NCBI RefSeq assembly: GCF_001507335.1
Contig: NZ_LMAH01000003.1
Coordinates: 496,001-560,000, forward strand
Length of the DNA stretch: 64,000 nt
Source: Chryseobacterium sp. JAH
GTDB taxonomy: Bacteria; Bacteroidota; Bacteroidia; Flavobacteriales; Weeksellaceae
Direction of reading: 5' to 3'
The position numbers were made by a program, and so were the translations under genes. Below, piece after piece: positions 61,357 to 64,000 of the stretch (positions within the stretch are counted from its first letter, which is position 1; each line of letters starts with the position of its first letter). The notes under the pieces are model-generated. The model was not told the origin of the DNA, made no database searches, and saw only the letters and a list, made by a program, of their open reading frames with translations.

Positions 61357-62286
61357 TTAGTTAGAATTTGATTTCAGAATCCAAAGATCACCATTTTTAA
61401 TCTTCTTGCGCTCCAGTTTATTTTGGGTGCTCAGATTTAATAAAAACTCTTGTGATTTTTCAAACGAAATATTAGAAAGTACTGCAAATTCCTGAGTAGT
61501 AAGTGTAGGATAAACCGCAAATAAATTTTGCCAGTCTGCAGAATATTCTTTTTTCTTAGCTTGCGGATCAATCTTCTTTACTCTTTTCTCAAATTCTTCG
61601 TAAGGTTTAAAACCATACAAAACATCCAGCATTTCATCGTCTTTTACGAAGATTAAAGTAGGAAAGCCTCTTACACCCAATTGTTTTCCAAGATCAAGAT
61701 CTTTTTTAAATTCGATCTGAGCTTTAGATTCATAATCTTCTCTCCATTGGGTAACATCTAATTTTGCCAAAGCCGCAGCTTTTGCCAGATGCTCATCTTT
61801 CGTAATATTTAATTTATCTAAGAAAACCATTTCACGAAGAATTCTTAGAAACACGATCGCTTTCTTTTCATCCTGCATCTGTGCCGCTTTGAATGCAATT
61901 GATGGAGGATATGATGAATTTAAAGGGTCTTCGATCCAAACACTGCCGTCGATTGGCATTTTGTAATAAGGGCTTACTTCTTCCCAGTGTCCTGCTACGT
62001 CGCTCGGCTTACTGATGCCACCGGAATTGTAAATATCCCAAGAAGGTAAAAGTCCCCCCATTCGATAATCGATTTCTACAGCTTCGCCATATTCTAATTT
62101 AAATTTTCTAAGCTGAGCTTCGATTCCCCAGCATGATGAGCAGATAGGGTCTGTATAATAAATGATTTTGATTTTATCGGTTTTTGCTGTTGTAAATTCA
62201 GCAGAAGATGATTCATCAGCAGGTGTTTCAAGAATTTCGCACACACCTTTTTCGTAGTCACAATTAAGAAGGGGATTATTATTCAT
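61357..62286 (-). CDS. DsbA-family thioredoxin-like protein with winged-helix tail (SpxH/FrnE-like)
   Basis: A 309-residue protein with a CSSC redox site (residues 49-52) in YYTDPICSSCWGIEAQLRKF, the same CxxCW form as SpxH/YjbH and FrnE. DsbA-like helical insert, then RGFPTLIFVKDDEML with the cis-proline. The last 60 residues look like a winged helix (LTTQEFAVLSNISFEKSQEF). I choose ATG 62286; the frame to 62355 adds a 23-residue hydrophobic stretch without basic start. It has no signal peptide, so it is probably cytoplasmic. First gene of the trio; a -7 box (CAAATCTA, plus strand) is at 62406-62413. Confidence 0.85.
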   Translation of the reverse strand: MNNNPLLNCDYEKGVCEILETPADESSSAEFTTAKTDKIKIIYYTDPICSSCWGIEAQLRKFKLEYGEAVEIDYRMGGLLPSWDIYNSGGISKPSDVAGHWEEVSPYYKMPIDGSVWIEDPLNSSYPPSIAFKAAQMQDEKKAIVFLRILREMVFLDKLNITKDEHLAKAAALAKLDVTQWREDYESKAQIEFKKDLDLGKQLGVRGFPTLIFVKDDEMLDVLYGFKPYEEFEKRVKKIDPQAKKKEYSADWQNLFAVYPTLTTQEFAVLSNISFEKSQEFLLNLSTQNKLERKKIKNGDLWILKSNSN

Positions 62287-62430
62287 AGTATTAAAATGAT
62301 TAGCATTAAAAAAATTAAGAAGTATAGACAGGGCTGTCATGAGAGCTGTATCCATGGTAAAGTATTTTGATTTAACATAATATTAAAGAAAGAAATGAAC
62401 TCTATCAAATCTATTTATATCATGACCTTT

Positions 62431-63048
62431 TTACTCAGGAGCTTTAAATACGTTGTCGTCAGAATGGAAACCTGCCACACCGCCACTAACTGCAAATTTC
62501 ATTGCTGTAGCCGCCGTCATTCCCACCACGGGTTTGATGTTTTTTTCTTCGGTAATGATTACCCAGCCTGAAATAGCATAGGAATGCGGAAGGTAAACCG
62601 CTACGAAATTATGCTTATGCACATCGGCCATTTCTTTTTGTGTAAGAAAACCAATTCTCCAGATTTCAGGATTTTCATTGGTTTTCACCCAAACAGGGTC
62701 GCTGAATTTTTTCTTATCTCCAACGAAAGAAGACATCACATCTTTGGTAGGAGAATAAATATGTTTGATACCTGGAGTACGTTCAAGAATTCTGTCTATT
62801 GCATCTACAAAAAAACGTCCTACAACGAATTTGTTTCCCAAATATCCGAGTAGCGCAGTCACCAGAATTGTGGAGACAAAAACTAGTCCCGGAATTTCTC
62901 TTGCGACGGATGGAATAATATTGTCAACCGATGAAATTACATACCAAATCACAAAAATCGTCAGCCCGATGGGACCAATGATTAATAATCCCTGAAAGAA
63001 GTTTTTCAGAAAAAAATTGGTGATATTTTCAAAAGTAGGTTTTTTCAA
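62431..63048 (-). CDS. DUF502 membrane protein
   Basis: A 205-residue protein with two membrane helices near the N-terminus (FFQGLLIIGPIGLTIFVIWYVISSV and LVFVSTILVTALLGYLGNKF) and a soluble C-terminal domain. Typical DUF502 stretches: IPGLVFVSTILVTALLGYLGN, ERTPGIKHIYSPTKDVMSSF, VAVYLPHSYAISGWVIITE. Function unknown in bacteria; the plant homologue LCV-type proteins act at membranes. It lies nine bases behind miaE on the same strand, so they share a transcript, and an unlinked gap of 144 bases separates it from the trio. Confidence 0.88.
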   Translation of the reverse strand: MKKPTFENITNFFLKNFFQGLLIIGPIGLTIFVIWYVISSVDNIIPSVAREIPGLVFVSTILVTALLGYLGNKFVVGRFFVDAIDRILERTPGIKHIYSPTKDVMSSFVGDKKKFSDPVWVKTNENPEIWRIGFLTQKEMADVHKHNFVAVYLPHSYAISGWVIITEEKNIKPVVGMTAATAMKFAVSGGVAGFHSDDNVFKAPE

Positions 63049-63057
63049 TTGGATTTT

Positions 63058-63639
63058 TTAACCGTGTATAGTTTCCTTGTTACCGTAAGATTTAATGATT
63101 TTTGCCTCATATTCTAGCCATTCTTCCCATCTTTTGTTCACTTTTTCAGGATCACCTAATTCTCTTGCAAAACCGATAAATGTAGTGTAATGGTTAGCTT
63201 CGGAAATCATCAATTCTTTGTAGAACTTTTTGAGTTCTTCGTCTTTTATGTTTTCTGTTAAAACTTTGAATCGCTCACAGCTTCTCGCTTCAATCATAGC
63301 AGCAAAAAGCATTTTATCAACAATCATCGTATCTCTGTGACCTCCTTTTTGGATGAAATTCACCAATTCATTGACGTAATCATCTTTTCTTGTACGTCCA
63401 AAAGTATAACCGCGCTTCTTGATAATTTCTAGGACCATACCGAAATGTTCAAGTTCTTCCTGAGCAATTGCTAAAAGTTCTGTCACAATATCGGGGCGTT
63501 CCGGAAGCATGGTGATTAATCCGATGGCATTGGTAGCGGCTTTTTGTTCGCACCATGCATGGTCTGTTAAAATTTCCTGGATGTTATCCTCTGCAATATT
63601 TGCCCACCTTGGATCGGTTGGAAGTTTCAACTTAAACAT
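63058..63639 (-). CDS. miaE: MiaE, tRNA-(ms2io6A)-hydroxylase
   Basis: Diiron enzyme that hydroxylates ms2i6A at position 37 of tRNA. The 193-residue protein is a ferritin-like bundle with iron ligands in AIAQEELEHFGMVLEIIKKRG (E-x2-H) and LMISEANHYTTFIGFA (E-x2-H), plus EQKAATNAIGL and IEARSCERF. Length and motifs match the family. Needs oxygen, in line with an aerobic organism. First gene of a two-gene unit with DUF502. Confidence 0.95.
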   Translation of the reverse strand: MFKLKLPTDPRWANIAEDNIQEILTDHAWCEQKAATNAIGLITMLPERPDIVTELLAIAQEELEHFGMVLEIIKKRGYTFGRTRKDDYVNELVNFIQKGGHRDTMIVDKMLFAAMIEARSCERFKVLTENIKDEELKKFYKELMISEANHYTTFIGFARELGDPEKVNKRWEEWLEYEAKIIKSYGNKETIHG

Positions 63640-63714
63640 GATTTAAAAATTTTGGTAAATTTAATTAATAAAATTAACATGCGGTAATGCAAAACTCCTC
63701 ACTTCAAAATTTAT

Positions 63715-63744
63715 TTTGTTGTAATCATCTCTGGCATAGAGTTG
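63715..63744 (+). promoter_or_regulatory. likely promoter for the last gene
   Basis: TTTG at 63715-63718, 18-base spacer, TAGAGTTG at 63737-63744 (one mismatch to TAnnTTTG). The ATG is at 63777. Confidence 0.4.
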
Positions 63745-63776
63745 GATTACCTAAATCAACATTAAAATCTTAAATC

Positions 63777-64000
63777 ATGAATACTACATTAATGACAAAA
63801 AAATTGCAAAAATTTGCCCTTACAATGCTGACTATGTTTTTCAGTATTATTTCGTTTGCCCAGGATACAACACCTGACACACAGGTAAGCACGTCTACGA
63901 AAACTACCACAACTGAACAATGGTACATGGATCCCACTTATCTTATTATTGGTGGAGTAGTTCTTATCGTAGTGATCGCCCTTTTAGTAAGAGGAGGAGG
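63777..64000 (+). CDS. small membrane protein, 5' part only
   Basis: An open frame runs from ATG 63777 off the right edge (74 codons seen). It has a signal-peptide-like start (KLQKFALTMLTMFFSIISFAQ, cleavage after AQ), a threonine-rich linker (DTQVSTSTKTTTTEQ) and a second hydrophobic helix WYMDPTYLIIGGVVLIVVIALLV followed by RGGG. This looks like a small envelope protein with its basic residues inside; I know such short, conserved proteins in Chryseobacterium but no function. Confidence 0.7.
   Translation, partial: MNTTLMTKKLQKFALTMLTMFFSIISFAQDTTPDTQVSTSTKTTTTEQWYMDPTYLIIGGVVLIVVIALLVRGG

Noticed and set aside
1-64000. tRNA, rRNA, CRISPR arrays, insertion sequences, prophage or defence genes
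   Set aside because: I looked for T-arm patterns, spaced repeats, transposase and integrase motifs and found none.

Overview
The window looks like an ordinary chromosomal stretch from a low-GC member of the Flavobacteriia, most like Chryseobacterium or a close relative in the Weeksellaceae. This rests on AT-rich intergenic DNA, the Bacteroidota-type -7 promoter box TAnnTTTG near several genes, almost no Shine-Dalgarno sites, a MraY with an extra loop, an FtsZ of 635 residues with a very long tail, and TonB receptors paired with PepSY membrane proteins. The species call is inference; no 16S gene is present.

Layout. 1-12.7 kb (+): the dcw (division and cell wall) cluster, read through murE (3' end only), a small unknown membrane protein, mraY, murD, ftsW, murG, murC, ftsQ, ftsA, ftsZ and a yqeY-like gene, closed by a terminator. 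Most larger gaps between these genes carry a different repeat or palindrome. 13.0-15.0 kb (+): a bacilliredoxin and a GH3-family protein. 15.1-20.4 kb (-): two small lipoproteins, two tandem endonuclease/exonuclease/phosphatase-family membrane proteins, a rhomboid protease and mutL. 20.6-26.6 kb (-): a DUF1275 membrane protein, a Usp-like protein, a two-component system, msrA and a ROK-family sugar kinase. 26.7-33.5 kb (-): an iron-uptake type block of two TonB-dependent receptors alternating with two PepSY proteins. 33.6-38.2 kb (-): secA, a DUF2795 protein and a nucleotide-sugar epimerase. 38.3-44.8 kb (mostly +): DUF389, DUF2797 and AsmA-like proteins, two small proteins (one on the minus strand) and a PA0069-type radical SAM enzyme. 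44.9-52.4 kb: a 2OG-Fe(II) oxygenase, menD, pabC/pabB, two similar membrane proteins, an AI-2E family transporter and a DUF3820 protein. 52.6-57.6 kb (-): uvrB, a lipoprotein and a BlaI/BlaR1-type pair whose receptor gene is frameshifted. 57.8 kb to the end: a PQQ-type sugar dehydrogenase (+), a tightly packed minus-strand trio (DsbA-like, flavin monooxygenase, PLP aminotransferase), DUF502, miaE, and the start of a small membrane protein (+).

How they work together. The first 12 kb builds lipid II (MraY, MurG and the Mur ligases) and the septal ring (FtsQ, FtsA, FtsZ, FtsW). The receptor/PepSY block fits TonB-driven import of a siderophore or similar ligand. BlaI with the M56 protease/TonB fusion fits a signalling switch whose operator is visible in the DNA and overlaps the -7 box. 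Other genes are housekeeping: SecA for export, MutL and UvrB for DNA repair, MsrA for oxidised methionine, MenD for menaquinone, PabB/PabC for folate, MiaE for tRNA modification.

I found no tRNA, rRNA, CRISPR array, insertion sequence, prophage or defence island, and no clear new multi-gene system. The best leads are the frameshifted receptor gene with its operator, the monooxygenase/aminotransferase/DsbA trio, the repeat-filled dcw gaps, and several housekeeping proteins that lack a usual motif (ROK kinase, MutL, SecA).
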